Shown in pieces: positions 11,791 to 22,106 of a stretch of DNA of 64,000 nt (positions within the stretch are counted from its first letter, which is position 1; each line of letters begins with the position of its first letter). Origin of the DNA: Gorsachius magnificus. Lineage: Eukaryota > Chordata > Aves > Pelecaniformes > Ardeidae. Position numbers and translations under genes: made by a program. The stretch is from contig CM067083.1 of the NCBI GenBank assembly GCA_034008185.1, positions 116,954,837-117,018,836 of the forward strand. Reading direction: 5' to 3'. The notes under the pieces were generated by a model. It was not told the DNA's origin, searched no databases, and saw nothing but the letters and a program-made list of their open reading frames with translations.

Positions 11791-13129
11791 TGATTAGAAC
11801 TCAGGATTTGTTTTAGAAGGTTGTTTAGAAATTTGTAGGTGTCCATTAACATTCTGTATCTAATATTGCGGTTTGTCAATTGTCTTGCTGATACAGATCC
11901 TGAATACATAGTTCACTGATTGCAAGTTAATTACATGCTGTTAATAAATCAATAAACTCCTTCAATCCTATTCTGACTTTAACTACATGAACTGAGCAGT
12001 TTTTCCCTGCAACAGGGATCACAGCGGTGTTTTATGCTTGTGGGTTGGTTTTGGGGGAGGGGTGGGGGGATTTACTTTTTTTATGAGAGGCAAAATTGAA
12101 TTTGTTTTCACACTGAACCAATTAAAAGCTCTGAGAAGAGCTAGAGGTGTGCCCAGTACTGGATGATACTTTGGACTTTGTTCATCATTTTAGACTCAAA
12201 ACTCTGCAAACATATCTTCATGGCTCTGGTACAAATACAGAGCTCAGCCAGAACAAACCTGAACCTGTTCAAAAGGCCAACAAAGAAAGACCTCATTTGA
12301 TTCACATTTGCTATATTAAAAAAAAATGGTGGAAATTTTCTATTATGTGGACACCAATGCAAAGCAAAGTCAATGAGAATGCCTGCTCTGTCTCATAGTC
12401 AAAATGAAACCTAGACTTTTTTTTTTTTTGGTCAGAACTAAACTAGATTAGAGAATAGTGGATTTAAAACCTTCAGTCAGATTGGGCCAATGAAATTTGC
12501 TCTGAAGTACTCAGATGACAAATGAAAGCAGTTTCAGTGACATGTAGGCTGCACTGGAACACCAAGCAAATGATATATTGCTCACAATAAGGCTTTGCTT
12601 AAACACTAGCCAGGGTAGGTCTGGGCAGTGCCAATATATGAGCACTTTACATACATGTATAGTAAAGTATGCGTGTAGAACCATACAACCACTGTTAATT
12701 AATCAGGAAGGGTGTATCGAGCAAAACTCTGAACCTCCTCTGTGCTGCTGCTCAGTGTCTTCAGTAGTGACTGGATGGAGAGCGTACTTATGTGTATGGG
12801 CACCATCTAACACCACTGTCTCATGTTCAGTTTGTGATCCATTAAGTGGCTGAGATCCTTTACTGAAGAATGGGTACTGACTCAGTAACTTATTTCCCTG
12901 CTTTATATACTGGAGAAATGGATCACAATTTTCTTGATAAGTTGGAGGAACGGTCTAAAAAATAAGTTGAAAAAAAATGACTCACAACTTGCTAAGGTAT
13001 GTAAAGAGCAATATCATTTGTACAATATGAAAAAGTTCTTTCTTTTTCCTCAGTGCTGCATACTGTGCTCAGTCTCAGCAAGCACACTTTGTTTCATTTT
13101 TTGAACTGCATTTCAGAAAAAGTGTGGAC
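11791..13129. other. Unique sequence with a G-rich cluster
   Basis: No gene recognised. At 12053-12069 three close G-runs (5, 4 and 6 G separated by single A or T) meet a loose G-quadruplex pattern. A T homopolymer lies at about 12417-12429. Short overlapping frames at 12141-12398 on both strands have no recognised homology. Confidence 0.5.
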
Positions 13130-13435
13130 CAGTTTCAAAAGAAGCTAAAGGAGACCAACCGGGAATTATCAGCGATCTAGAAAGCAAGACTGATGAGGAG
13201 AGTTTGAAACAATTGGGGTAGTTTAGTTTATAGAAGAGAAGACTGAGAGCAGACATAATAATGTAAAAAGTAGCTGTAGAGAGTAAAGGACTAGACTGTT
13301 CATGTCCCCTGTGGTTACAGCCAGGTAATGGGTTTAAGTTGGTTCAATAGAGATTCAGCTTCAACTGTAAAGAAAGAAAATCTATGAGTCCTGTCACCAA
13401 GTTTAGGGAGGCTGTGTTTTAAAGAGCACATCTGT
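13130..13435 (+). mobile_element. Ancient CR1 LINE fragment
   Basis: Decayed CR1 ORF2 C-terminal region. The run from about 13190 to 13260 (gaggagagtttgaaacaatt, then ggggtagtttagtttataga, then agagaagactgagagcagac) corresponds to the conserved [18 protein letters not shown] block found in the younger copies here. Downstream pieces (tccatgtccactgtgg-like near 13300, 'gggtttaagttggttcaata' near 13331 and 'agattcagcttcaactgtaa' near 13351) follow in CR1 order. No 3' terminal repeat is seen, so the end is lost or too diverged. Non-functional. Confidence 0.75.
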
Positions 13436-14765
13436 GAAGAACAGTCAAGGACAGTTAATCTTGTATTGAGGCTGTAGAATAGATGAGATGCCTTCTTTAT
13501 CTTCCTTCAGTCCCAATTTTTTTTTGATCACACAGTTCTTCTGGATGACATGTAATTCAGAAGTAATGGAAACCTTCCTGTAGCTTGCAGTGTTTCCCTT
13601 ACCAGGACTGCATCTTCTGTTCCATCTGCAACAACATGCCATTGTGCTTTGATAATAGTGTCTGAAAAAATCAACCACAGGCATCTTCCTCCACACTTCT
13701 ATCAAGGAATCCATGCTCAGATGGCCAGAGGGGCCTGTGGACACATGTTTTGCCATAAAGGCAACTGTCATGGATTGGCAAGGCAATCGTCCAGACATAA
13801 ACTGTGCCTGATGAGAGGCAAAGGATCAAATGGAAGAGAAACTTGCTTCCTTAAAAGGTGATGGAGCCCCTTCTGTGGTCAGACGAGGGAACTCAAGGAA
13901 AGCATGTTTAGAAAGACAGATATTAAAGACGCAATAGCACTGTCTGAAATAACAGAAATATTGTGAGAGAATTTGTATTCATGTGTTAATTCTGTTCATT
14001 CCGTGAATTCATGAACTCTTCTGTTACAGAGTTAGTGCTGTAACCTACAAGATTGGAGGTTATAGCAGCTCACCATCTTATTATATGAAAGAGAACTGTA
14101 TTTTGTAATAGATAAAGAGCAAGCTGATAGAAACTGAGAGGGTTAATAATAAGATATTATGTTTATTATCCAGGAAAAATGTAGAAACATAAAATACTGG
14201 CCCTTTAAATGAGGGAAACTGTGAGTTGAGGAAAGGTGAATGGAAAAGCATTGATATTTTATCAGCTGAGACATGCAGAATGGGATCATGAGGCTGGTTT
14301 CTTACCTTGAATCCATATACAAATTACCCTTTTGTATTCAATATCATTCCGTTGGTTTGTAGCATGCCATGTCTGGGTGAATTAGCTTTTCAAAAACATT
14401 GCAGTACTGCTGTTCAGTGCATAGTCTAACCACGTCACAAGGTGATATACTGCACTTCCACTGTGCTATCTGCTGATTTACATCAACAAATTATAAAGCA
14501 TTTAATACCTTTAATAGAGTGGCATGTTTTGTTTTTTGCAAGAGTTTTGTATTTGCTGTATAGTCATAGCAGTATATTTTATTGAAGTACAGCATATGTA
14601 GTGCTGAGGTAATAAATAAAAATTCACTCATACACAGAACAAGATTTTTCTTCTAGTCTAACAGAAAGCACCATAAGAGTGTTTAATAATAATGTGACAG
14701 AAAGAATCAGGTTGCATTCATACCGATTATAAGCACGACCCATATCCTCTGAAACCATACCTTGC
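13436..14765. other. Unique sequence, nothing recognised
   Basis: No gene recognised. Overlapping plus and minus frames near 13445-13861 have no motif I can assign. Confidence 0.5.
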
Positions 14766-17190
14766 ATAGAATCATAGAATAGATTCATAGAATTGTTCAG
14801 GTTGGAAAAGACCTTTAAGATCATGAAATCCAACCGCTAACCTAACCCTCCCAATCCCACCACTAAACCATGTCCCTAAGCGCCTCATCTACCTGTCTTT
14901 TAAATACCTCCAGGGACGGGGACTCAAGCACTTCCCAGGACAGCTCATTCCAATGCTTACCAACCCTTTCGGTGAAGAAATTTTTTCTAATGTCCAACCT
15001 AAACCTGCCCTGGCACAACTTCAGACCATTTTCCTTCATCCTATCACTCATTCCCAGGGAGAAAAGATCGACCCCCACCTCACTACAGCCTCCTATCAGG
15101 CAGTTGTAGAGGGCGATCAGGTCTCCTCTCAGCCTCCTCTTCTCCAGACAAAACACCCCCAGCTCCCTCAGCCACTCCTAGTAAGACTTGTGCTCCAGAC
15201 CCCTCACCAGCTTGGTTGCTCTCCTCTGGACATGCTCCAGCAATACAATGTCTTTCTCGTAGTGAGGGGCCCAAAACTGAACCCAGTATTCAAGGTGGGA
15301 CCTCACCAGTGCCAAGTACAGGGGCATGATCACTTCCCTACTCCTGCTGGCCACACTATTCCTGATACAAGCCAGGATGCCATTGGCCTTCTTGGCCACC
15401 TGGGCACACTGCTGGCTCATATTCAGCTGGCTGTCGACCAACACCCCCAGGTCTTTTTCTGCCATGCAGCTTTCCAGCCACTCTTCCCCAAGCCTGTAGC
15501 GTTGCATGGGGTTGTACAGTACACCTGTCTATGCCATGAGCCACCAGCTTCTGTAGGAGAATGCTGTGGGAAACCGTGTCAAAGGCTTTGCTGAAGTCAG
15601 GAAGATAACATCTACAGCCTTTCCCTCATCCACCAGGCAGGTCACCTGGTCATAGAAGGAAATCAGATTGGTCAGGCAGGACCTGCCTTTCATGAACCCA
15701 TGCTGGCTGGGCCTGATTCCCTGATGGTCCTGTATATGCCTGGTGAGCACACTGAAACAAACAGCTCCATAATCTTCCCCGGTACCGAGGTCAGGCTGAC
15801 AAGTCTGTAGTTCCCCAGATCCTCCTTCTGGCCCTTCTTGAAGATAGGCATCACATTTGCCAACCTCCAGTCATCTGGGACCTCTCCTGTTAACCAGGAC
15901 TGCTGATAAATGACGGAGAGTGGCTTGGCAAACTCCTCTGCCAGCTCCCTCAGCACTCTTGAGTGGATCCCATCTGGCCCCATAGACTTGTGGATGTCCA
16001 GGTGGCATAGCAGGTCGAAAACTGCTTCCTCCTGGATTATGTGGGGTTTATTCCACTCACCATCCCTGTCTTCCAGCTCAGGGGACTGAGTACCCTGGGG
16101 ATAACTCACCGGGCCATTAAAGACTAGAGGATGGAGGTTCTCCCTGGCTCTCTTTATGCTGTTAATGTATTTGTAAAAACTTTTTTTGTTATCTCTTACA
16201 ATAGTGGCCAAGCTGAATTCTAGTTGGGCTTTTGCCTTTCTAATTTCCTCTTTGCTGACCTGACAAGATCCCTGTACTCTTCCTGGGTTGCCTGCCCCTT
16301 CTTCCAAAGCTGGTAAGCTCTCCTTTTCTTCCTGGGTCTCAGTAAAAGCTCACTGTTCAGCCAGGCTGGTCGTCTTCCCTGCCAATTCGTCTCACAGCAC
16401 ATGGGGACAGTCAGCTCCTGCACCTTCTCCTTGAAGAAGAATGTCTAGCCTTCCTGGACCCATTTGCCCTTCAGGACTGTCTCCCAAGGGACTCTCCCAA
16501 CCAGTGTTCTGAACAGGCCAAAGTCTGCCCTCTGGAAGTCCATGGTGGTGGTTTTCCTGACCCCCTTCCTTTTCTCACCAAGAATCAAAAACTCTACCAT
16601 TTCATGTTCGCTAAGGCCAAGACGACTTCTGACCACCACCTCTCCCACCAGCCCTTCTCTGTTAATAAACAGGAGATCAGGCAAGGCACCTCCCCTGGTA
16701 GGCTCGCTTACCAGCTGTGTCAGGAAGTTATCTTTCACACACTGCAGGAACCTCCTGGACTGTTTCCTTTCTGCTGTGTTCTATTTCCAGCAGATGTCTG
16801 GGAAGTTGAAGTCCCCCACAAGAACAAGAGCTTGTGATTGAGAGACTTCTGCCAGCCACTTCTAGAATACTTCATCGACCTCCTCATCCTGGTTGGGTGG
16901 TCTGTAACAGACTCCCAACAGGATATCTTTCCTATTGGCCTCCCTCCTCATCCTTACCCATAAGCACTCGGCCTTACCACAAGTGTCGAGCTCTGTACAA
17001 TCAAAACACTCCCTAACATACAGAGCCACACCACCGCCTCTCCTTCCTTGCCTATCCCATCTGAAAAGCTTAGAGCCATCCATTGCAGCAGTTCAGTCAT
17101 TAGAGACATCCCACCATGTTTCTGTGATGTGACATCCCACTACATCATAGCTATGGCGACTACATTATAGCTATAGCTACGTCCTTCTGA
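14766..17190 (-). mobile_element. CR1 LINE, 2.4 kb, endonuclease through 3' end, internally deleted
   Basis: The longest CR1 in the window, on the minus strand. Its 3' terminus is at the left (ATAGAATCATAGAATAGATTC, the complement of the CR1 terminal repeat). The 3' UTR complement 'aggttggaaaagacctttaa' follows at about 14799-14818. Reading leftwards from 17190 one meets the endonuclease segment with the SETWWD and CYRPP motifs, then the linker, then RT. The copy is 5'-truncated inside the endonuclease domain. An internal deletion at 15515/15516 removes the RT catalytic block. The 5' edge is approximate. Confidence 0.95.
14863..17185 (-). pseudogene. CR1 ORF2 (endonuclease/reverse transcriptase) pseudogene
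   Basis: ORF2 of CR1 encodes an APE-type endonuclease and a reverse transcriptase that copy the element's RNA at a nicked target. Pieces seen in order are: ETWWDVS near 17100-17130; GGGVALYVRE near 17010-17035; CYRPPNQDEEVDE near 16865-16905; DFQRADFGLF near 16530-16560; the RT entry block (MGPDGIHSRVLRELAEEF) near 15930-15990; VPDDWRLANVMPIFKKGQ near 15830-15885; and QHGFMKGRSCLTNL near 15655-15705. A frameshift near 15600 disrupts the first catalytic block. The region with the FADD catalytic motif is absent at the 15515/15516 junction. The C-terminal part resumes at [11 protein letters not shown] (15507) with one further frame change before the terminal stop at 14863. Non-functional. Long frames on the opposite strand here are antisense shadows. 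Confidence 0.9.
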
Positions 17191-17378
17191 TTGAACATCT
17201 GGTGACTCTCCTAAAGAGTAATTTTGAGTATCTTCACAGTATTCTTCTTTTCTGGGTTAAAAATTCTCTAAATTCTGAAATACGAGGTGATTATATTTTT
17301 CACAGTTTAGCTACAGCTTGTAACAGATTGATCCAACAGCAACATATAGGAAGCATCCCCTAAATTACAGAACTATAT
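17191..17378. other. Spacer between two minus-strand CR1 copies
   Basis: About 190 bases of AT-rich sequence separating two CR1 insertions of the same orientation. Just right of the upstream copy, at about 17142-17185, is a small repetition of TAGCTAT-like words. Nothing else recognised. Confidence 0.5.
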
Positions 17379-18281
17379 TATAGAATCATAGAATCACCTC
17401 GGTTGGAAAAGACCTTTAAGATCATCAAGTCCAACCGTTAACCTAACCCTCCCAATCCCACCACTAAACCATGCCCCTAAGCACCTCATCTATCCTTTTA
17501 AATACCTCCAGGGATGAGGACTCCACCACCTCCCTGGGCAGCCCATTCCAGAACCTGACAACACTCTCGGTGAAGAAGTTTTTCCTAATGTCTAGCCTAA
17601 ACCTGCCCTGGCGCAGCTTCAAGCCATTCCCCCTCATCCTATCATCTGTTACCAGGGAGAAGAGGCCGACCCCCACCTCACTACAGCCTCCTGTCAGGTA
17701 GTTGTAGAGGGCGATCAGGTCTCCCCTCAGCCTCCTCTTCTCCAGACTAAACAACCCCAGTTCCCTCAGCCGCTCCTCGTATGACTTGTGCTCCAGACCC
17801 CTCACCAGCTTGGTTGCTCTCCTCTGGACCTGTTCCAGCAATGCAACGTCTTTCTTGTAGTGAGGGGCCCAAAACTGAACACAGTATTCGAGGTGCGGCC
17901 TCACCAGCACCGAGTACAGGGGCACAATCACTTCCCTACTCCTGCTGGCCACACTATTCCTGATACAAGCCAGGATGCCATTGGCCTTCTTGGCCACCTG
18001 GGCACACTGCTGGCTCATATTCAGCTGGCTGTCAACCAGTACCCCCAGGTCTTTTTCCACCAGGCAGCTTTCCAGCCACTCTTCCCCAAGCCTGTAGCGC
18101 TGCATGGGGTTGTTGTGACCAAAGTGCAGGACCCGGCACTTGGCCTTGTTGAACCTCATACAATTGGCCTCGGCCCATCGATCCAGCCTGTCCAGGTCCC
18201 TCTGCAGAGCCCTCCTCCCCTCCAGCAGATCAACACTCCCACCCAGTTTGGTGTCATCTGCAAATTTACTGAGGGCACCCC
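17379..18281 (-). mobile_element. Young 5'-truncated CR1 LINE
   Basis: Minus-strand CR1 whose 3' end lies at 17379 (TATAGAATCATAGAATC). The typical 3' UTR (ggttggaaaagacctttaag, then atcatcaagtccaaccgtta) is near 17400-17440. The 5' truncation is abrupt at about 18281, where homology stops inside the RT palm just upstream of FADD. The remaining ORF2 is open throughout, implying a more recent insertion than most other copies here. Almost the whole element is alignable by eye with the copies at 14766 and 25479. CR1 does not make regular target duplications and none is evident. Confidence 0.95.
17464..18281 (-). pseudogene. CR1 ORF2 C-terminal half, frame open
   Basis: Truncated reverse transcriptase with an unbroken frame of about 272 codons from the 5' truncation to the natural stop at 17464. 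The FADD catalytic motif is intact (codons between 18264 and 18253). Then follow [34 protein letters not shown] near 18130-18160, [18 protein letters not shown] near 18005-18060, the [20 protein letters not shown] block near 17850-17905, and the C-terminal [16 protein letters not shown] block near 17735-17785. Lacking the endonuclease and the N-terminal RT fingers, it cannot work as an enzyme. Compared with sister copies the tail reads KRIDE where they have KRQVDE, consistent with loss of one codon. Confidence 0.9.
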
Positions 18282-18783
18282 TTACATAACTAGCCCTGCT
18301 GAATTTATCTCCACCATCTTTCCACCAGCAGGAAAATTTCTAGTTGCAGAATAATAATATCCTGTGATATGCTGGTATGTCCTCTTCTGGCTCAGTAAAT
18401 CATGACATTAGGATATCTACATTGTATTAAGAAATTTGGAAGGTGAAGTGCACAGCTTTTACCAATTAATAGAGAGACAGATTCCTTAATAAGGGATGGA
18501 AATAATGCCATAAAACTAAAGAAAGAGTCATCAACTAATCTTGCAGTGATTACTTTGGCCAGAGCTTTAATAGTGTTAAGGCATCTAATTACCACTAATT
18601 TCAATCAGAGCTGAATACCTCTGGAAATATGGCTTTAGAAACCTTAAATAACCCTGGGAATATGGATCATTGTTCAACTTTTGTGACATTTCTCCCCCCA
18701 TATTTTTCATCTTTCTCATTTTCATACTCAGTCATGGCTCATATCTTCTAATTTATTTTGAGATTCTTAATATAATACAGAAT
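18282..18783. other. Unique AT-rich sequence, nothing recognised
   Basis: No gene or transposon recognised between two CR1 insertions. Confidence 0.5.
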
Positions 18784-18965
18784 CCACAGAGGTTGACAAG
18801 GGCCTCTGGATATCACTTAGTCAAACCCCTCTGGTCAGAGCAGGGTCATCTAGAGCAAGTTGCCCAGGATTATGTCCAGTCAGATTTTGAGTATCTCCAA
18901 GGATGGAGACTCCACATAATCTCTGGGCAACCTGTTCCAGTGTCTGACCACCTGGCACCTTTCCT
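18784..18965 (-). mobile_element. Old CR1 LINE 3' end
   Basis: Complement of an older CR1 3' UTR and ORF2 end. Landmarks in order are: 'cacagaggttgacaagggcc' at about 18785, 'agagcagggtcatctagagc' near 18837-18856, 'gttgcccaggattatgtcca' near 18860, 'atctccaaggatggagactc' near 18893-18912 and 'tctctgggcaacctgttcca' near 18919-18938. The terminal octamer repeat has been lost. Its subfamily differs from the young copies: the longer 'GAGCAGGGTCA' UTR type is shared with the remnants at 5985 and 45511. Confidence 0.85.
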
Positions 18966-19333
18966 CCTGACACCTTGCCCCTTGACCAACTTTGGCAGGC
19001 TAAACATACTGTTAACACCATGCCACTTGACTGATACTGGCAACATAGGCAGAGTGCCACCCACATTTAATGTAAGGTGTGATTCTCTCAAATCATGATA
19101 CCACTGAATGAGCCAAGGGGTGGTGTGACTCTTAACCACATTCAAAAACCATGTGCGTGATTGGATGTTGCTGCCAGATGACCTGGACATTAAGTGTCCC
19201 TGTCAGCTTGACAGAGCCACAGCATTGCTTATGACCCTGTGTTTGCTATCAGTCATTGGGTGAGCTGCCGTAGGTTGGTCATCTTTCTTACTGCCTTTAT
19301 AAAATTTGGTTTATAATGTGTTGTAAGACTCCG
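18966..19333. other. Unassigned sequence with a 30-bp imperfect repeat
   Basis: Not clearly CR1. It contains two imperfect copies of a roughly 30-base word beginning ACACC and ending in TGGCA (starts at 18970 and 19015). Could be part of an older repeat I do not recognise. Confidence 0.4.
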
Positions 19334-19835
19334 TGTTGTGGTTTAGCCGCAGCTGACAACCAAGCACCACACAGCCACTTGCTCACCCTCCCCTCCCCAG
19401 TGAGAGAATCAGAAGAGCAAAAGTAAGAAAACTCATGGGTTGAGATAAGACCAGAGGTAAGACAAGGAAAACAACGAGACACAGAGAGAAAAAACAAAAG
19501 TGATGCAACTGCTCACCACCTGCCAACAGACAGCCCACCGATCCTCAAGAAGTGATTGCTGCCCCCGGCCAACTGCCCCCAGTTAATATACTGAGCATGA
19601 CATCATATGGTGTGGAATACCCCTTTGGCCATTTTGGGTCATCTGTTCCAGCTATGTCCCTTCCCAGCTTCTTGTGCACCTGGCAGAGCTGAGAAGTCCT
19701 TGACTGGTGTGAGCACTACTTAGCAACAACTAAAATATCAGTGAGTTATCAACAGTCTTCTAGTACTAAACCCAAAACACAGCACTATACAGCTACTAGG
19801 AAGAAAATTAATCTATATCAGCTGAAACCAGGACA
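19334..19835 (-). mobile_element. Solo LTR, avian ERVL-like family (subtype B, shortened)
   Basis: Begins TGTTGTGGTTTAGCC and ends AAACCAGGACA on the plus strand; on the minus strand it reads TGTCCTGG...CCACAACA. The flanking pentamers CTCCG (19329-19333) and CTCCA (19836-19840) are a one-mismatch target duplication, fixing both ends. The segment with the poly(A)-signal region between 19440 and 19500 is shortened and the TATA region is decayed (TATATTAAC near 19577-19585, minus strand). The internal words 'gtgatgcaactgctcaccac' (19500-19519) group it with the copies at 57759 and 61433 as subtype B. No internal retroviral genes are adjacent. Length is 502 bp. Confidence 0.88.
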
Positions 19836-19964
19836 CTCCATTACTGTTCTGACCACACCACTCACACAGTGAACTGAAGGCCCCAGCCTGAGGTGAAGAG
19901 GATGTGGGTGTGGCCTTCAGGTGGGGCTGGTCAGGGACATTAAGGCCTATAAAGTGCCATCAGG
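19836..19964. other. Short spacer after LTR
   Basis: About 130 bases with no assignable feature; may belong to the same old CR1 that continues to the right. Confidence 0.4.
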
Positions 19965-20335
19965 GTGTGCCAAAAGCCTTGTTTAATTCACAGTAAACAA
20001 CATCCTCTGCTCTTCTGTCATCCACCCAAGCAGTAATTTCCAGAATGCTATCAAGTTTTTCCACCATGTTTTCCCCTTCACAAATTCATGCTGACTGCTA
20101 CCAATCACCTTGTTAACTTACATGTATTTGGAAATGGTTTTCAGGATGATCTTCTTCATCACCTTCCTGGGAAGTGAGGTTGAGGATAACCAGCCTGCAG
20201 TTCACTGGGTAATTCTTGCCCTCCTGGAAGACAGGAATAACATTTGCTTTCTTTTGGTCCTCAGGAACTCTCAGCACTTCTTCATTTCTGTGCATATTTT
20301 TAGGGTGGGCCACTTCTGCCCTGCTTTGTAGTTTT
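19965..20335 (-). mobile_element. Old CR1 LINE, reverse-transcriptase fragment
   Basis: Minus-strand translation gives the RT entry region of CR1: VPEDQKKANVIPVFQEGK near 20205-20260, a decayed [13 protein letters not shown] block near 20170-20210, and an AFDTV-like region near 19965-20010 in another frame. Several frameshifts are needed to read through, so it is a dead remnant. Together with the CR1 3' end at 18784-18965 on the same strand it could be two ends of one old element split by the LTR at 19334. The intervening sequence is too diverged to prove this. Confidence 0.75.
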
Positions 20336-21495
20336 CAAGCTCTCTTGTCCATATCTAGTACTTATTACTAGAAAAGAATAATATATTATTCCTATATATT
20401 ATAGTGCATATTATTCTGCATGTACCACCAGACAGAAATTTTCAACAGTGTCATAGTCTTGACACAGTTAATAGCCAAGATTCACTCTTTCAAATGGAAG
20501 AGTGGGTTTGTTGCAGAAGGAAGATCCTTGATGACACCCTAAAATCCTCATCAGTCAGGATACACAACAGAATGACAAAAGTAAAGCTTTTTCTGGCAAC
20601 AGATGTGTTGTCATACTAGAAATAGAAGAACAAGAAAAAGTCAAGGCTGTTGCCTTCATCAGGGTTAACCCTGAAATAAAACCATTTGTTAATATTTTAT
20701 TTTCTAATTCATTTCTTGTGACACAGAATGATATAAATGTTAATGCAGAAACCTTCTTAGCATCGTAACAATTAATTAGACCTATGTAGGAGCAAAAAAT
20801 AATCATTCACAAATAATGAATAAACTCAGCAAGCCAATAAATCAAAATAATATGCCTCTACTAATCCCAACTTTTATACTCTGGCTAGAAGTGAGTGGAA
20901 AAATAGTATTTAACAATGCAATCACAAAAGTAATCTTTCTATTGTAAATTCTATATATGTGGATGGACTTTGGTTCTTATTAGCTTTGTCATTATTTGAA
21001 ATTATTCCATGTATGATATATGTAGTTTCATTTTGAGCTATAGGATAACATTCACAAAACCTTCTGTTTCAAATTTTCATGATGCTCATTTTGTATTTGG
21101 CTTCTTCATCCAATATGCTTTATAGCAGCTCATCAGTACATCAGAGAACACTAAAAATCTTGTACTGTGGTGATCAGAAGGGTTGTAGAGTCTGTTTCCA
21201 CAACCATGCCAATGGATGCGATTTTTCTTGCATGAGTATTTAAAAGACAAAAAGCAACAGGAAGATCATCAAATTAATTCATTATTTTAATTCAAGCATG
21301 TTCTGTCATATTTGGCCTGCCCTGGCATTGTTACTGAATACCAAATGCTTCATTTTGACAAGTACAATGTGAAATGGACTTAGGAACATAAATATTGTTT
21401 GATTGTCATCTATTCTCTGATATTAAATGAACAAGTATTTAAATATTCCTTTCCAGAGAAAGTATTGTCTTGAGTTTATAGCTCAGGAATTTGCA
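20336..21495. other. Unique AT-rich sequence, nothing recognised
   Basis: No gene or transposon recognised. Confidence 0.5.
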
Positions 21496-22106
21496 ATGAA
21501 TGCAAACCAAATCGTGGGCTGCATCTGCAGGGGCATTACTTGCAAAGATACAGATGGGATCATCCCACTCTACTCAGCGCTTGTCAGGCTGCACCTAGAG
21601 TACAGTGTTCAGTTTTGGTCCCCACAAGTCAAAAAAGATGCAGAGAGACTGGAGAGTGTCCAAAGGAGGGCCAGGAAGATAATTGATGGGCCAGAAAACC
21701 TGCTCTATGAGGAAAGACCAAAGCAATTAGACCTCTTCTTACTGGAGAAGAGAAGGCTAAGGGAGGACCTCATCACACTATGCCAGTACTTAAAGGACAG
21801 CTACAAAGATTGAGATTATCTCTTCACAAGAAGCCACATGGAGGAGACAAGGAGCAACAGGTAGAAATTGCACCAGAAAAGGTTTCACCTTGGTATAAGA
21901 AAAATATTTTTTATGGTGAGAACAATGGTTCACTGGAACAACCTCCTCAGAGATGTGGTGGAATCCCCATCACTGGAGTTTTTCAAGGTGCAATTGGACA
22001 AGGTGCTGGACAATCTCATGTAGGCTTTTTTTCCCACAAAAGATTGGACCAGATGATCTTTCAAGGTCCCTTTAAACCTGGGCTGTTCTATGATTATATG
22101 AATACT
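21496..22106 (+). mobile_element. Old CR1 LINE, ORF2 C-terminus and 3' end
   Basis: Plus-strand CR1 of an older subfamily. The reading frame from about 21496 to 21813 contains NQIVGCICRGI, then [52 protein letters not shown]. The frame then breaks, and the remainder of the tail (TRSHMEETRSN-like, 'agatgtggtggaatccccat' near 21953, 'ttggaccagatgatctttca' near 22043) runs in other frames. The element ends with TTCTATGATTATATGAAT near 22086-22103, the CR1 terminal repeat. The substitution pattern differs from the young copies at 17379 and 25479, so it is a different and older subfamily. Not functional. Confidence 0.92.

Noticed and set aside
14953..15594. 213-codon open frame on the plus strand across a CR1
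   Set aside because: It is the antisense of the CR1 ORF2 C-terminus; the same antisense frame recurs at 17788-18354 over the sister copy, so it comes from shared repeat sequence, not a gene.
17788..18354. 188-codon open frame on the plus strand
   Set aside because: Antisense shadow of the open CR1 ORF2 at 17464-18281.
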